DNA from: Lutibacter sp. A80 | GTDB taxonomy: Bacteria > Bacteroidota > Bacteroidia > Flavobacteriales > Flavobacteriaceae | Reading direction: 5' to 3' | DNA: 64,000 bases | Assembly: GCF_022429645.1 (NCBI RefSeq) | Contig: NZ_CP092480.1 | Coordinates: 3,082,501-3,146,500, forward strand | Part shown: one piece after another, positions 19,264-29,497 of the stretch | How the letters are laid out: each line of letters begins with the position of its first letter | Numbering within the stretch: the stretch's first letter is position 1 | Made by a program: the position numbers and the translations under genes | Notes under the pieces: generated by a model | The model's input: only the letters and a program-made list of their open reading frames with translations | The model's database searches: none | Told to the model about the DNA's origin: nothing

Positions 19264-20073
19264 TTAAATATTTCTAGAATTTAAAATTTGTTCGAGAATA
19301 TATTCAACCCCTTGTTGATCATTCGTTTTTGTTAAAAAATTAGCTGCTTTTATTACATTAGGGTGTGCATTTTGCATAGCGTAACTAAAATCTGCAAGAG
19401 CAATCATTTTTAAATCGTTATTATAATCTCCAAAAACCATGGTTTCTTCTTTGGTAATGTTTAAATCTTTTTGAAGTATGTTTAAAGCATAGCCTTTATT
19501 GGCATTATTATGCGAAATATCTAACCAGTTTTTACCAGAAACAAATACTTGCATATCATTTTCAAGTTGTTTTATTTCTGGCAGAATATACTTTTCAGAA
19601 GAATCAAAATGATAAGCAGCTATTTTAAAAAACAAATCATTTTCAACTTTGGTTAAATCATCTACAATTTTGTATTCGCTATAATATTCGTTAAAAAGCG
19701 CTATAAATTTTTCGTCTTTAGAATCTATATATGCTGATTTTTTACCACATAAAACAATGTTGGTGTTTTTAATTGTACGTAATAATGCAATGGATTTTAA
19801 AATTTGTTCTTTAGGTAGACCTATTGAAAATAATTCATTAGCTCCTTGCATTGCAAAAGCTCCATTTTCTGCAATTATAGTTATGTCGTCTTTTATATTA
19901 ATCAATTTATTTACAATGCTATGGTATTGTCTTCCACTAGCTGCAACAAAATGAATATTCCTTTGTTTTAATTTATTAAAAATTGAGAAAAATAGAGGAC
20001 TTACTTCGTGTTTAGAATTAAGTAAGGTGCCATCCATATCGGTAACTACTAATTTTACTTTTGAAAAATCCAT
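19264..20073 (-). CDS. Cof-type HAD-superfamily hydrolase
   Basis: A 269-aa phosphatase with HAD motif I (VVTDMDGTLLNS, residues 10-21), the Cof-type C2 cap in the middle, and motifs III/IV in the C-terminal half (KGYALNILQK, then VFGDYNNDLKM). Members dephosphorylate sugar phosphates, flavin or pyridoxal phosphates. The substrate is not predictable here. A TATTTTTG box at 20092-20099 on the minus strand is 19 bases from the start codon. It is divergent from the cobalamin riboswitch operon. Confidence 0.93.
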   Translation of the reverse strand: MDFSKVKLVVTDMDGTLLNSKHEVSPLFFSIFNKLKQRNIHFVAASGRQYHSIVNKLINIKDDITIIAENGAFAMQGANELFSIGLPKEQILKSIALLRTIKNTNIVLCGKKSAYIDSKDEKFIALFNEYYSEYKIVDDLTKVENDLFFKIAAYHFDSSEKYILPEIKQLENDMQVFVSGKNWLDISHNNANKGYALNILQKDLNITKEETMVFGDYNNDLKMIALADFSYAMQNAHPNVIKAANFLTKTNDQQGVEYILEQILNSRNI

Positions 20074-20262
20074 ATTTTAACTTTAAGACTGCAAAAATAG
20101 CATTATTGTATTGATTTAAGATGAACTTAATGTTGTTATAAATTTTTATTATAAAATAATGCTTTATAAATGTCTAAGTTGAGTGACTTACAATAGTTTA
20201 ATTATTACGTTTTCTGTACATTAATAAAGTAGAAATAAAGTGTTATTTATAAAGAGATTTTT

Positions 20263-20270
20263 TACCTTTG
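20263..20270 (+). promoter_or_regulatory. Candidate promoter -7 box of the B12 uptake operon
   Basis: TACCTTTG fits TAnnTTTG just before the riboswitch. It is placed so that transcription would begin near 20277, at the first bases of the leader. Confidence 0.5.
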
Positions 20271-20284
20271 CGCCGCAATGGTTT

Positions 20285-20475
20285 AGCTATGCTTTTCGGT
20301 GTAGTTAATTAAGAGGGAATCAGGTGAAAATCCTGAACAAACCCGTTACTGTAAGTTCCATGCAACATTTTGACAGGTCTATAATTTTAGGCCAATCTTT
20401 TGCCACTGTCTCTAAATTTTGAGATGGGAAGGCGGTTCAAAATGGGAATAAGTCAGGATACCTGCCACTGCGTAT
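20285..20475 (+). promoter_or_regulatory. Cobalamin (B12) riboswitch
   Basis: The leader of the TonB-receptor operon contains the conserved cobalamin aptamer elements in order: AAGAGGGAATCAGGTGAAAA near 20311, TCCTGAACAAACCCG and TTACTGTAA at 20331-20353, a variable arm, GGGAAGGCG near 20426, and the B12 box AGTCAGGATACCTGCC at 20451-20466. Binding of adenosyl- or methylcobalamin would switch the operon off. The expression platform is probably the hairpin at 20523-20540. Confidence 0.95.
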
Positions 20476-20522
20476 AATTTTAGAGCTTTCGTGGAATAAA
20501 GCTTTGAAGCCAGATGCAGATC

Positions 20523-20550
20523 ATCAAATTTTCATTTGATTTCATTTTTT
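20523..20550 (+). terminator. Candidate riboswitch-controlled terminator hairpin
   Basis: ATCAAAT pairs with ATTTGAT around a four-base loop and is followed by TTCATTTTTT, about 60 bases after the B12 box and before the receptor ATG. It suggests transcriptional control, although the stem is short and AT-rich. Confidence 0.5.
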
Positions 20551-20586
20551 CCATTAAAGTTATTTGATAACAATCAAATAGGTTTT

Positions 20587-22644
20587 ATGTTTTTATGTAA
20601 CAAAAGGCTTTTATGCCTTATAAGTGTTGGTGTTTTATTACAAACATTAGGTTTGTTGTTGAACCCAATTTATGCGCAAAATAAATCTTCAGAAGAGAAG
20701 GTTAATCTAAAACTTGATTCTATTAAAAGAATTGCGTTAGATGAGGTTGTTTTAACTGCAACTAAACGTAAATTTAAAATAGCTTCACCTATGCCAGCTC
20801 AAGTTTTATCTGGGCAGCAATTAGAGAAAATGAATAGCTTGTCTGTTGCAGATGCTATACGTTATTTTTCGGGAGTGCAGTTAAAAGATTATGGTGGTGT
20901 TGGCGGTATAAAAACAATTAATGTAAGAAGTCTTGGTAGTGCTCATACTGCGGTTTTTTATGATGGAATGACTGTTGGGAATGCTCAAAATGGTCAAGTA
21001 GATTTAGGGAAATATTCGCTAGATAATATAGAATCTATTTCACTTTATAATGGTCAAAAATCATCTATTTTTCAACCTGCTCGTGGGTTTTTCTCTTCTA
21101 ATACATTGTTTTTACAAACCAAAGTTCCAGATTTTTCAGAAACAGAAAAAACACATTTAAGAACAACGTTTAAAACGGGTTCGTTTGGACTTTTTAATCC
21201 CGCTGTATTTTTTCAACATAAATTATCGGATAAAATATCTTTATCCGCAAGTGCTGAATGGGTAAAAGCTGACGGAGAATATAAATATAGGTATAGTAAA
21301 GATAATGGATACGATACTATTGCTGTTCGTCAAAATGGAGATATAACCGCTTTACGTAGCGAAGTGTCTTTACACGCAAAATTAAAGAAAGGTGGACGTG
21401 CAATGTTAAAGGCATATATATATGATTCTGAACGAGGCTTGCCAGGAGCCATTGTTGCTAATAGATACGAGTATGTACAACGGCAATGGGATACGAATTT
21501 TTTTGTACATGGCTCGTTACAAAATTCATATTTTAATAAACACGAATTACTTTTCAATGTAAAATTTAGTAGAGATTACAGTAGGTATATAGATCCAGAT
21601 TATAAAACGCTTGAAGGAGCTTTGGATAATAAATATTATCAAAACGAATTTTATGCTTCTTTGGTAAATCAGTATGAGATTAAAAATTGGTGGGATGTAT
21701 CTATTGCAACCGATTTTTCAATAAATACGCTCGATGCAAACTTATATCGTTTTCCTTATCCAACAAGATATTCATATTTGGGAGCCTTGTCTAGCCAAAT
21801 GAATTGGGAACGGATTGATATTCAAGCAAATCTATTAGGTGCTTATATTGATGAGCAGGTAAAATACTACCAACAAGGCGATAGCCAAAGTGTTTTTTGC
21901 CCTGTATTATCAGTTTCTTATCAACCTTTTGATACAAATAAATTCAGAATAAGAGCATTTTATAAAGAGTCTTTTCGGATGCCTACATTTAATGATTTGT
22001 ACTACACTTTTGTTGGTAACAGTTCTTTACGGCCAGAATTTACCACCCAATATGATTTTGGTACAACCTATATAATTGAACCAAATGAACTAGTACAGTC
22101 AATTTCTTTACAAGCCGATGTGTATTACAATCGTGTTAAAGATAAAATTGTAGCAATGCCTTCTTCAAATCTTTTCCGTTGGACAATGATGAATCTTGGA
22201 GAGGTTGAAATAAAAGGTTTGGAAGTAAATGCAAACTTAGGACTTCAATTACCTGAAAATATACTGTTTGATTTAGGTGTTAATTATACTTTTCAACAAG
22301 CAATAGACATTACACCAGGTGGAACAACTTATGGAGACCAAATACCATACACCCCAAAACATAGCGGAACGTTAACTTCAACTATAAATTGGGAAAATTG
22401 GCAAATGAATTACAGTTTTATTTACACAGGTGAACGCTATAGTCAAAAAGCTAATATTCCAGTAAACTATGTAAAACCATGGTATACAAGTGATTTGGCG
22501 CTTAACTGGGAAGGCGATTTTTTAAAGTTACCACTAAAAATGGGTGTGGAAGTAAATAATGTATTCAATCAATATTACGATGTGGTACTTAATTTTCCAA
22601 TGCCTGGAAGAAATTACCGTTTTAATATATCACTAAATTTTTAA
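20587..22644 (+). CDS. btuB: TonB-dependent outer-membrane receptor, probable cobalamin transporter (BtuB-like)
   Basis: About 685 aa. A signal peptide (LLCLISVGVLLQTLGLLLNPIYAQ) leads to a plug domain with a TonB-box-like start (LDEVVLTATKRK) and plug motifs (SVADAIRYFSGVQLKDYGG, INVRSLGSAHTAVFYDGMTVGN). A 22-strand barrel follows and ends in an aromatic C-terminal residue (NYRFNISLNF). The ATG at 20587 is preferred over the in-frame TTG at 20536, which lies inside the terminator hairpin and would put a non-signal segment in front of the signal peptide. Substrate assignment comes from the cobalamin riboswitch upstream and the BtuG-like partner downstream. Confidence 0.92.
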   Translation: MFLCNKRLLCLISVGVLLQTLGLLLNPIYAQNKSSEEKVNLKLDSIKRIALDEVVLTATKRKFKIASPMPAQVLSGQQLEKMNSLSVADAIRYFSGVQLKDYGGVGGIKTINVRSLGSAHTAVFYDGMTVGNAQNGQVDLGKYSLDNIESISLYNGQKSSIFQPARGFFSSNTLFLQTKVPDFSETEKTHLRTTFKTGSFGLFNPAVFFQHKLSDKISLSASAEWVKADGEYKYRYSKDNGYDTIAVRQNGDITALRSEVSLHAKLKKGGRAMLKAYIYDSERGLPGAIVANRYEYVQRQWDTNFFVHGSLQNSYFNKHELLFNVKFSRDYSRYIDPDYKTLEGALDNKYYQNEFYASLVNQYEIKNWWDVSIATDFSINTLDANLYRFPYPTRYSYLGALSSQMNWERIDIQANLLGAYIDEQVKYYQQGDSQSVFCPVLSVSYQPFDTNKFRIRAFYKESFRMPTFNDLYYTFVGNSSLRPEFTTQYDFGTTYIIEPNELVQSISLQADVYYNRVKDKIVAMPSSNLFRWTMMNLGEVEIKGLEVNANLGLQLPENILFDLGVNYTFQQAIDITPGGTTYGDQIPYTPKHSGTLTSTINWENWQMNYSFIYTGERYSQKANIPVNYVKPWYTSDLALNWEGDFLKLPLKMGVEVNNVFNQYYDVVLNFPMPGRNYRFNISLNF

Positions 22645-22657
22645 TAAATATTCAACA

Positions 22658-23815
22658 ATGAAAACAACTAACAATTTTTGGTTAATGCTTGCTATAGCTA
22701 CTATTTCTTTAATTGGATGCCGAGAGGACGATTTAATTATTCCTGAAGAGGAAGTGACATTGCCACCCGAAACAGTAACATCTGTAGAGGGATTCTATTT
22801 ACTAAATGAAGGGAATATGAATATGAATAAAGCTTCACTCGATTATTACGATTATGAATCAGGAATTTATAGGCGTAATGTTTATGGAGAGGCAAATCCA
22901 GAATCTACTTTAGGTTTGGGCGATGTTGGTAACGACATTGCAATTTATGGCTCAAAACTGTATGCTGTAATTAATAATTCTAATAAGGTAGAAGTTATGG
23001 ATGTTAAAACTGCTGAACGCATTAAAGTAATTGACGTTAAAAACTGTAGATACCTTACCTTTTCTAATGGAAAAGCTTATGTCAGCGCTTATGATGGTGA
23101 AGTTGCTTTAGGAAATACTTCTGCCAATGGATTTGTTGCAGAAATTGATACTACATCGTTAGCTATAACTAGAACAGTAGAAGTAGGAAGACAGCCCGAA
23201 GAAATAGCTGTTGTTGGCGAAAAACTTTATGTTGCTAATTCTGGAGGTTACAGCCCTCCAAATTACGAACGAACCGTTTCTGTAATTGATCTTAATTCAT
23301 TTACAAAAATTAATGATATAGATGTTGCAATAAATCTTCACCGTCTTAAAGCAGATGAAGATGGTGATTTGTATGTAAGCTCTCGTGGAGATTATTTTGA
23401 AAACCCTTCAAAATTATTTGTAATTGATACAGAAACAGATACTGTTAAAAACAGTTTCGATATTGCCTGCGCTAATTTAACAATTGCCGGAGATACGGCT
23501 TATATAATAGGATCAGAATTTAGCTACACTACATTCGATTGGACAATCAACTATTCTATGTTAGATGTAAAAACCGAAACGCTGCTTGATGAAAGTTTTT
23601 TACCAGCAGAAGTTAGTGATGCCATAAAAACGCCATACGGTATAGCAGTAGATCCAATCTCTTCAAATATTTATATAACAGATGCTGGAGACTATGTTTC
23701 TCCAGGAACGCTTTATTGTATTGATAATAATGGTAATACCAAATTTACCGTAACAACTGGAGATATTCCTGCTCATTTTGCTTTTGAATTTAAAACAACA
23801 ATAATAAACCAATAA
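22658..23815 (+). CDS. Surface lipoprotein with YncE-like beta-propeller (BtuG-like, DUF5074 type)
   Basis: A 385-aa lipoprotein with lipobox LIGC (Cys near residue 21) followed by an acidic run (CREDDLIIPEEE), the export signal that places Bacteroidota lipoproteins on the cell surface. The body is built of repeated blades (ALGLGDVGNDIAIYGSKLYAV-type, PEEIAVVGEKLYVANSGGY, DEDGDLYVSSRGDYF, PYGIAVDPISSNIYITDAGDY), a seven-bladed propeller pattern. BtuG of Bacteroides has this fold and binds B12 on top of BtuB. Same operon order here makes this its likely counterpart (inference). It starts 13 bases after the receptor stop. Confidence 0.85.
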   Translation: MKTTNNFWLMLAIATISLIGCREDDLIIPEEEVTLPPETVTSVEGFYLLNEGNMNMNKASLDYYDYESGIYRRNVYGEANPESTLGLGDVGNDIAIYGSKLYAVINNSNKVEVMDVKTAERIKVIDVKNCRYLTFSNGKAYVSAYDGEVALGNTSANGFVAEIDTTSLAITRTVEVGRQPEEIAVVGEKLYVANSGGYSPPNYERTVSVIDLNSFTKINDIDVAINLHRLKADEDGDLYVSSRGDYFENPSKLFVIDTETDTVKNSFDIACANLTIAGDTAYIIGSEFSYTTFDWTINYSMLDVKTETLLDESFLPAEVSDAIKTPYGIAVDPISSNIYITDAGDYVSPGTLYCIDNNGNTKFTVTTGDIPAHFAFEFKTTIINQ

Positions 23816-23817
23816 AC

Positions 23818-25368
23818 ATGAAAAAAACAGTATTTTTATTAAGTACAATCTTATTACTATCAGGTTGTTACAAAGATGATATTAACGATTTAAAAGATGA
23901 CGTTAATGAACTACAAGAGCAAATGATTCAATATGAAACCTTGCTTAATGCATTAAGTGAAAGATTATATGTTGAAAGTTATGAAGCACAAGACGGAAGT
24001 TATGTAATTAATATGAGCGATGGTTCTCAACTTTCAGTTCGTAATACCTCTTCTTTTATAGAAATTGGAGATAATGGTAACTGGTGGATCGACGGTGTAG
24101 ACTCTGGAGAGGTTGCAAAAGGAGAGACAGGAGAAGCTCCTGAAATAAAAATTGGTGATAATGGTAACTGGTTTATAGATAATGTAGATACGGGTGCTTC
24201 TGCCTCTGGACAAGACGGAAAAGACGCTTCAGATATAATATCTATTTCTTTAGCCAATGGTATTATGAGTTTTACCTTTGCTGATGGACGTACAATTAGT
24301 ATAGAAGCAAGTGTTCCAGAAATAAAACTTATTGAACCAGTAGGAGGTATTGTTGTAGATCAGATGCAATGGTTACGTATTGCTCCAGAAGTAAGTTCTT
24401 CAAGTGAAGTAACTTACCAATGGTTGATTGATGATGAGGAAATTGCTACTACTAACGATTTATTACATGTATTTGCTAAAGAAGGAACTTTTTATTTAGA
24501 GTTTATAGCTAAAAATATGGTTGGTGAAAGTTCTAAAATAATTGCAGTAACTGTTGCGGCTAAAACTTATGAAAATAAAATAACTCAAGTTTTTGATTTT
24601 TTACCTGCTCCAGGACAGTTCACAAACTCTTTACCAGCTGCTACAGCTGAAGATACAGATGAAACAATGAGAGCTTTAGCAGAAAGTAAACTAACATCTG
24701 GAAGTATGATTAGCCTTGGTGGATTTGGTGGTTATGTAGAAATGGGATTTGATCATACAATTGTTAATAAAGAGGGTAATGATTTTGTAGTGTTAGGAAA
24801 TGCTTTTTCTACTTGGGCAGAGCCAGGAATTATAATGGTATCATACGATGCTAATGCAAATGGAATAGCAGATGATGAATGGTACGAAATTGCGGGTTCT
24901 GAACACAATAAGGCAACTACAATTAAAAATTATGAGATCACTTATTACAAGCCAGAGGCTGAGCCTGAAAATGCAACTGAACCAAATTATATTAGATGGA
25001 CAGATAACCAAGGAGAAGAAGGTTATATTGCTAAAAATGCTTTTCATCAACAAACATATTATCCAATGTGGAAAGGAGAAACTATTACTTTTAAAGGGAC
25101 ATATCTAAAATCTAACATTTATGATCAATCTGGATCTGGAACTTATTGGGTAAACCCAGCTTACGATTGGGGTTATGCAGATAATTGGAGTAATAATGAT
25201 GAAAAAGCTCAAATAGATATTAGTTGGGCAGTTGATGATGAAGGTGAATTAGTAAATCTTAAAGGTATAGATTTTGTAAAAGTATACAGTGCAAACCAAG
25301 CTGCAGGTGGTTGGTTAGGAGAGGTTTCAACTGAAGTAACTGGATTTAAAGATTTAAATTTAGAATAA
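23818..25368 (+). CDS. Surface lipoprotein of the B12 operon with coiled coil, repeat motif and Ig/PKD-like domain
   Basis: A 516-aa lipoprotein (lipobox LSGC near residue 17, then CYKDDIND). An N-terminal coiled coil (LKDDVNELQEQMIQYETLLNALSERL, DUF4988-like) is followed by two copies of IGDNGNW-[WF]-ID-x-VD-[ST]-G near residues 80-125 separated by short glycine linkers. A PKD/Ig-like unit (about 165-245) precedes a large C-terminal domain (about 250-516) rich in aromatic residues. It begins two bases after the BtuG-like gene. It may be an additional B12-binding surface partner comparable in role to BtuH, but I see no sequence proof of that. Confidence 0.8.
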   Translation: MKKTVFLLSTILLLSGCYKDDINDLKDDVNELQEQMIQYETLLNALSERLYVESYEAQDGSYVINMSDGSQLSVRNTSSFIEIGDNGNWWIDGVDSGEVAKGETGEAPEIKIGDNGNWFIDNVDTGASASGQDGKDASDIISISLANGIMSFTFADGRTISIEASVPEIKLIEPVGGIVVDQMQWLRIAPEVSSSSEVTYQWLIDDEEIATTNDLLHVFAKEGTFYLEFIAKNMVGESSKIIAVTVAAKTYENKITQVFDFLPAPGQFTNSLPAATAEDTDETMRALAESKLTSGSMISLGGFGGYVEMGFDHTIVNKEGNDFVVLGNAFSTWAEPGIIMVSYDANANGIADDEWYEIAGSEHNKATTIKNYEITYYKPEAEPENATEPNYIRWTDNQGEEGYIAKNAFHQQTYYPMWKGETITFKGTYLKSNIYDQSGSGTYWVNPAYDWGYADNWSNNDEKAQIDISWAVDDEGELVNLKGIDFVKVYSANQAAGGWLGEVSTEVTGFKDLNLE

Positions 25369-25432
25369 ACAAGGAATTTGAAAATCTAATTTTGATGTTA
25401 ATAAACTTGTAAAGTGTAAAATTAGAGCTACA

Positions 25433-25468
25433 AAAAATCCCGAACAAATTAAATTGTTCGGGATTTTT
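25433..25468. terminator. Bidirectional terminator between the B12 operon and mutB
   Basis: AAAAATCCCGAACAA pairs perfectly with TTGTTCGGGATTTTT across a six-base loop, located between two convergent operons. Confidence 0.9.
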
Positions 25469-25491
25469 AAAATTAAAAAAAAATTAAAAAC

Positions 25492-27624
25492 TTATTCTTG
25501 TTCTAAATATTTCTCCATTATTGTAATCGCTGATTCTGAAATAACAGTACCAGGACCAAATACGGCAGCTACTTTTCTTTCGAATAAGTAATCGTAGTCT
25601 TGCGCTGGAATAACTCCACCTGCAAATACCATAATATCAGGTCTGCCTAGTTTTTCTAATTCTTCAATTAATTGAGGAATTAATGTTTTATGACCCGCAG
25701 CTAAACTAGATGCTCCAACAAAGTGAACATCGTTTTCAATAGCTTGTTTTGCAACTTCTTCAGGAGTTTGGAATAAAGATCCCATATCCACATCAAAACC
25801 TAAATCAGCGAAACTAGATGCAACTACTTTTGCACCTCTATCGTGACCGTCTTGACCCATTTTTGCAATCATAACTCTTGGTCTTCTACCTTCTATTTCT
25901 GCAAATTTATCAGCTAATTTTTGAGCTTTTGCAAACGTACTGTCGTTATCTACTTCTTTCCCGTACACTCCACTTATTAATTTAGTATCCGCTTTATGTC
26001 TTCCAAAATGAACTTCTAAAGCATCAGAAATTTCACCTAAAGTAGCAAAATTTTCTGCAGCTTCAACAGCAAGTTCTAATAAATTACCTTTAGCACCTCC
26101 AGCACAGTCTTCCAATGCTTTTAGTTTAGCAGCAACAACTTCTGAATTACGTTCAGCTTTTAATTTGTTTAAACGTGCAATTTGAGATTCTCTAACTACC
26201 GTGTTATCAACTTCTAAAATTTCAATATTAGATTCTTCTTCAGTTTGGAATTTATTTACTCCAACTAAAATATCTTGACCAGAATCTAAACGCGCTTGTT
26301 TACGTGCAGAAGCTTCTTCAATACGTAGTTTTGGAACTCCAGTTTCAATAGCTTTTGCCATTCCACCCAATTCTTCAACTTCCTCGATTAATTTCCAAGC
26401 TTTTTTAGCAATCTCTTGTGTTAAGTACTCAACATAGTAAGAACCAGCCCAAGGATCAACAGATTTGGTCATTTGTGTTTCATCTTGAATAAAGATTTGC
26501 GTATTACGTGCAATTCTTGCAGAGAAATCTGTTGGTAAAGCAATGGCTTCATCCAATGCATTTGTGTGTAAAGATTGCGTTCCACCTAAACCAGCAGCCA
26601 TTGCTTCAATACAAGTTCTAGCTACGTTGTTAAAAGGATCTTGCTCACTTAAACTCCATCCAGAAGTTTGACTATGCGTACGCAATGCCATTGACTTTGG
26701 ATTTTTTGGGTTGAATGACTTAATTATTTTTGCCCAAAGCATACGTGCAGCACGCATTTTTGCAATTTCCATAAAGTGATTCATTCCTACTGCCCAGAAG
26801 AATGATAAACGAGGCGCAAATTCATCAATTTTTAAACCAGATTTTAATCCAGTTCTAATGTATTCCATACCATCTGCTAAGGTATAAGCCAATTCAATAT
26901 CTGCAGTTGCACCAGCTTCTTGCATATGGTAACCACTAATTGAAATTGAGTTAAACTTAGGCATATTTTGTGTTGTATAATCAAAAATATCTCCAATAAT
27001 TCTCATGGAAGGAGCAGGTGGATAAATGTATGTATTACGCACCATAAATTCCTTTAAAATATCATTCTGAATAGTTCCAGAAAGTTTGTCTAAAGAAACA
27101 CCTTGTTTTCTTGCAGCAGCAATATAAAAGGCCATAATTGGTAATACAGCACCATTCATTGTCATAGAAACAGACATTTTATCTAATGGAATTTGATCGA
27201 ACAAAATTTCCATATCTAAAATAGAATCTATGGCAACACCGGCTTTACCAACATCACCTGTTACACGTGGGTGATCTGAATCGTATCCACGGTGTGTAGC
27301 TAAATCAAAAGCAACTGAAAGTCCTTTTTGACCTGCAGCTAAATTTCTTCTGTAAAAAGCATTTGATTCTTCTGCAGTTGAGAAACCTGCGTATTGACGA
27401 ACCGTCCAAGGACGCATAGCATACATTGCGCTATAAGGTCCTCTTAAAAATGGAGGTACACCAGCAGCATAACCTAAATGTTCGGCTTCTGAAATATCTT
27501 CTTTTGAAAATTGTTTTTTTACAGGGATTCCTTCAGGAGTATTCCAAACGTCTTGATTCTCTGAAGTTGCAGCTGTTTGCTTAACAGCTGAATTTAATTT
27601 TATATCTGAAAAATCTGGTTTCAT
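25492..27624 (-). CDS. mutB: Methylmalonyl-CoA mutase, large (catalytic) subunit
   Basis: A 710-aa cobalamin enzyme interconverting succinyl-CoA and (R)-methylmalonyl-CoA. The TIM-barrel domain shows [29 protein letters not shown] and the [15 protein letters not shown] substrate region. The C-terminal B12-binding domain carries DGHDRG (DxHxxG, lower-axial His) in [16 protein letters not shown] and the GASSLAAGH and FAGGVIP segments. Length and domain order are standard. It is the last gene of the eight-gene minus-strand propionate cluster, five bases after mutA. Confidence 0.97.
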   Translation of the reverse strand: MKPDFSDIKLNSAVKQTAATSENQDVWNTPEGIPVKKQFSKEDISEAEHLGYAAGVPPFLRGPYSAMYAMRPWTVRQYAGFSTAEESNAFYRRNLAAGQKGLSVAFDLATHRGYDSDHPRVTGDVGKAGVAIDSILDMEILFDQIPLDKMSVSMTMNGAVLPIMAFYIAAARKQGVSLDKLSGTIQNDILKEFMVRNTYIYPPAPSMRIIGDIFDYTTQNMPKFNSISISGYHMQEAGATADIELAYTLADGMEYIRTGLKSGLKIDEFAPRLSFFWAVGMNHFMEIAKMRAARMLWAKIIKSFNPKNPKSMALRTHSQTSGWSLSEQDPFNNVARTCIEAMAAGLGGTQSLHTNALDEAIALPTDFSARIARNTQIFIQDETQMTKSVDPWAGSYYVEYLTQEIAKKAWKLIEEVEELGGMAKAIETGVPKLRIEEASARKQARLDSGQDILVGVNKFQTEEESNIEILEVDNTVVRESQIARLNKLKAERNSEVVAAKLKALEDCAGGAKGNLLELAVEAAENFATLGEISDALEVHFGRHKADTKLISGVYGKEVDNDSTFAKAQKLADKFAEIEGRRPRVMIAKMGQDGHDRGAKVVASSFADLGFDVDMGSLFQTPEEVAKQAIENDVHFVGASSLAAGHKTLIPQLIEELEKLGRPDIMVFAGGVIPAQDYDYLFERKVAAVFGPGTVISESAITIMEKYLEQE

Positions 27625-27629
27625 ACTTC

Positions 27630-29420
27630 TTAAGATTTTAAGGTTTTTTGAACTTTTTCCTGAATAGCAGAAAGTGTTACAAGAACATCAGTTCTCATAT
27701 TAACAACACCATCTAAACCAAGTTCAGTTAATTCATCCATGTTTTTAGGAGCACCGGCTAATAACAATACTTTGTTTTTAGCAATAGCTCTAAATGCTTT
27801 TATAAATGCAACAGCACTTTCATCGTAATCTTGATCTGAACTACAGATTACCACTACGTGAGCGTCTGATTTTGCACTTTCTGTTGCAGCTTCTTCAGCG
27901 CTATTAAAACTTTCTTCTTGGTGAACGTCAAAACCACTAACACCAATAAAGTCGTAAGCAAAAGCTGCTCTAGCTTTACGCATATTTAAGTTTCCAAAAC
28001 TTGCTAACTGTACAATTGGACGTACTTTTGTTTCTGCTACTAACTCTTCAGTAACTCTACGCATAGCTTCAATTTCTAATGAAGCTCTTCTTGGAGTTAA
28101 TGTTTTTGAATCGGCTGCTCCTCCTTTAGAAAGAACATCTACAGCAACAGTTTCCATTAGGTTAGGGTATTTGTTAATACCTACCATTGGAGTTCTACGT
28201 TGGCTAATTAATTTTAATTTTTTTAAACGAATTTCAGCAATTTGTTGTTGAATAGTTTCGTTTTCAAAAGCAGTATAAAAACCACCATCAGCTTCAATAG
28301 CTTGGAATAAAACCAATGCTTTTTCAGCTATTTTTGAAGAAACTTCTTCAATATAGTATGATCCATCAACAGGATTTGAAACTTTACCAAAGTAAGATTC
28401 TTCTCTTAAAATTGTAGTAATATTACCAGCAATTCTACTTGAGAAATCTGAAGGGTTTTTAAATTCTTTATCGTAAGCATCAATTAAAACACCATCTACA
28501 TTTCCTAATATTGCAGACATTGCTTCAGTTGTACAACGCAATAAATTAGTTTCAGCATCTGTTACAGATTTACTCCAAATTGAAGTTTTAGCTGTAATGG
28601 TATTTGTAAGTTCAGAAACTCCGTATTTGGTAGCAACTTCAGCTAATAAACTGTTAAATGCTCTAAATTTACCAATTTCAACAAAGTACTCTAAGCCAAT
28701 TGCTAGTTTAAAGTTTAAGTTGTTAAAAATTGTTTGCGTTTCAATACCTTTTTCTGAAAGTTTTTCAATTAAGAAAACCAACGAGTTTAATGTGTACGCA
28801 ATTTCTTGAACTTGGTTTGCACCTGAATCTAAATATTCAGTTCCTGAAACTGTGATAGCTTTAAAGTTAGGAAAATCAGCAGTTAATTTTACAAGTTCTG
28901 CAATTACTTCAATTTGAGAAGCATTAAAAGAACCAGTAGTTACATAATTTGAAATAACTCCTGTATTAATATAACCTTTTAAATTGCTGTCTTTTGCAAA
29001 AGCAACTAAATCAGTTGTAAAAGCAACAGCATCATCTGTTATTTCGAAAGAAACAGTTGTTGCATTTAAATCTATTCCATTAAGAAGGTTTGCTATAGAT
29101 ACATTTTCTTTTAATTGAAAAATAATTCCATTCATTCCTTCCTCAACAGCTTTTATAGCTAATTTATTTCCATTTTCAGCTGTTGTAACTGTAATGCTAC
29201 GATAGTTGACTAAAGATTGAGAGTTTTCTCCAGTATTTTGAAGCTGCTCAATTTTATTTTCTATGCTGTAGCAAGGTTGAATATTGATACCAGTAAGGTT
29301 TTTCCAAACCAGTTTTTTATCAAAATCAGCTCCTTTTAAATCTGCGGTCACTCTTTCCATCCACTGTTCTGTTGAAACAGGAGGGAATTCAGAAAAAAGT
29401 GCTTTATTTTTATCGCTCAT
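27630..29420 (-). CDS. mutA: Methylmalonyl-CoA mutase, small subunit
   Basis: A 596-aa partner of MutB with the same barrel plus flavodoxin-like layout but without a DxHxxG cobalamin motif (the equivalent region reads FDVHQEESF), as expected for the non-catalytic subunit. Recognisable segments include [23 protein letters not shown] at the start and [20 protein letters not shown]. It precedes mutB with a five-base gap. The 77-base gap to the CoA-transferase gene contains no clear terminator. Confidence 0.95.
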   Translation of the reverse strand: MSDKNKALFSEFPPVSTEQWMERVTADLKGADFDKKLVWKNLTGINIQPCYSIENKIEQLQNTGENSQSLVNYRSITVTTAENGNKLAIKAVEEGMNGIIFQLKENVSIANLLNGIDLNATTVSFEITDDAVAFTTDLVAFAKDSNLKGYINTGVISNYVTTGSFNASQIEVIAELVKLTADFPNFKAITVSGTEYLDSGANQVQEIAYTLNSLVFLIEKLSEKGIETQTIFNNLNFKLAIGLEYFVEIGKFRAFNSLLAEVATKYGVSELTNTITAKTSIWSKSVTDAETNLLRCTTEAMSAILGNVDGVLIDAYDKEFKNPSDFSSRIAGNITTILREESYFGKVSNPVDGSYYIEEVSSKIAEKALVLFQAIEADGGFYTAFENETIQQQIAEIRLKKLKLISQRRTPMVGINKYPNLMETVAVDVLSKGGAADSKTLTPRRASLEIEAMRRVTEELVAETKVRPIVQLASFGNLNMRKARAAFAYDFIGVSGFDVHQEESFNSAEEAATESAKSDAHVVVICSSDQDYDESAVAFIKAFRAIAKNKVLLLAGAPKNMDELTELGLDGVVNMRTDVLVTLSAIQEKVQKTLKS

Positions 29421-29497
29421 TATGTTTGAATTTAATATGAATTTAAAATTTAGAGTCTTTAAAATTAAAAAAAATAAAGACTCTAATTTTAATAAAT

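Noticed and set aside
20536..20586. In-frame TTG upstream extension of the TonB receptor
   Set aside because: It overlaps the candidate terminator hairpin and would place 17 non-signal residues before a good signal peptide; the ATG at 20587 is preferred.
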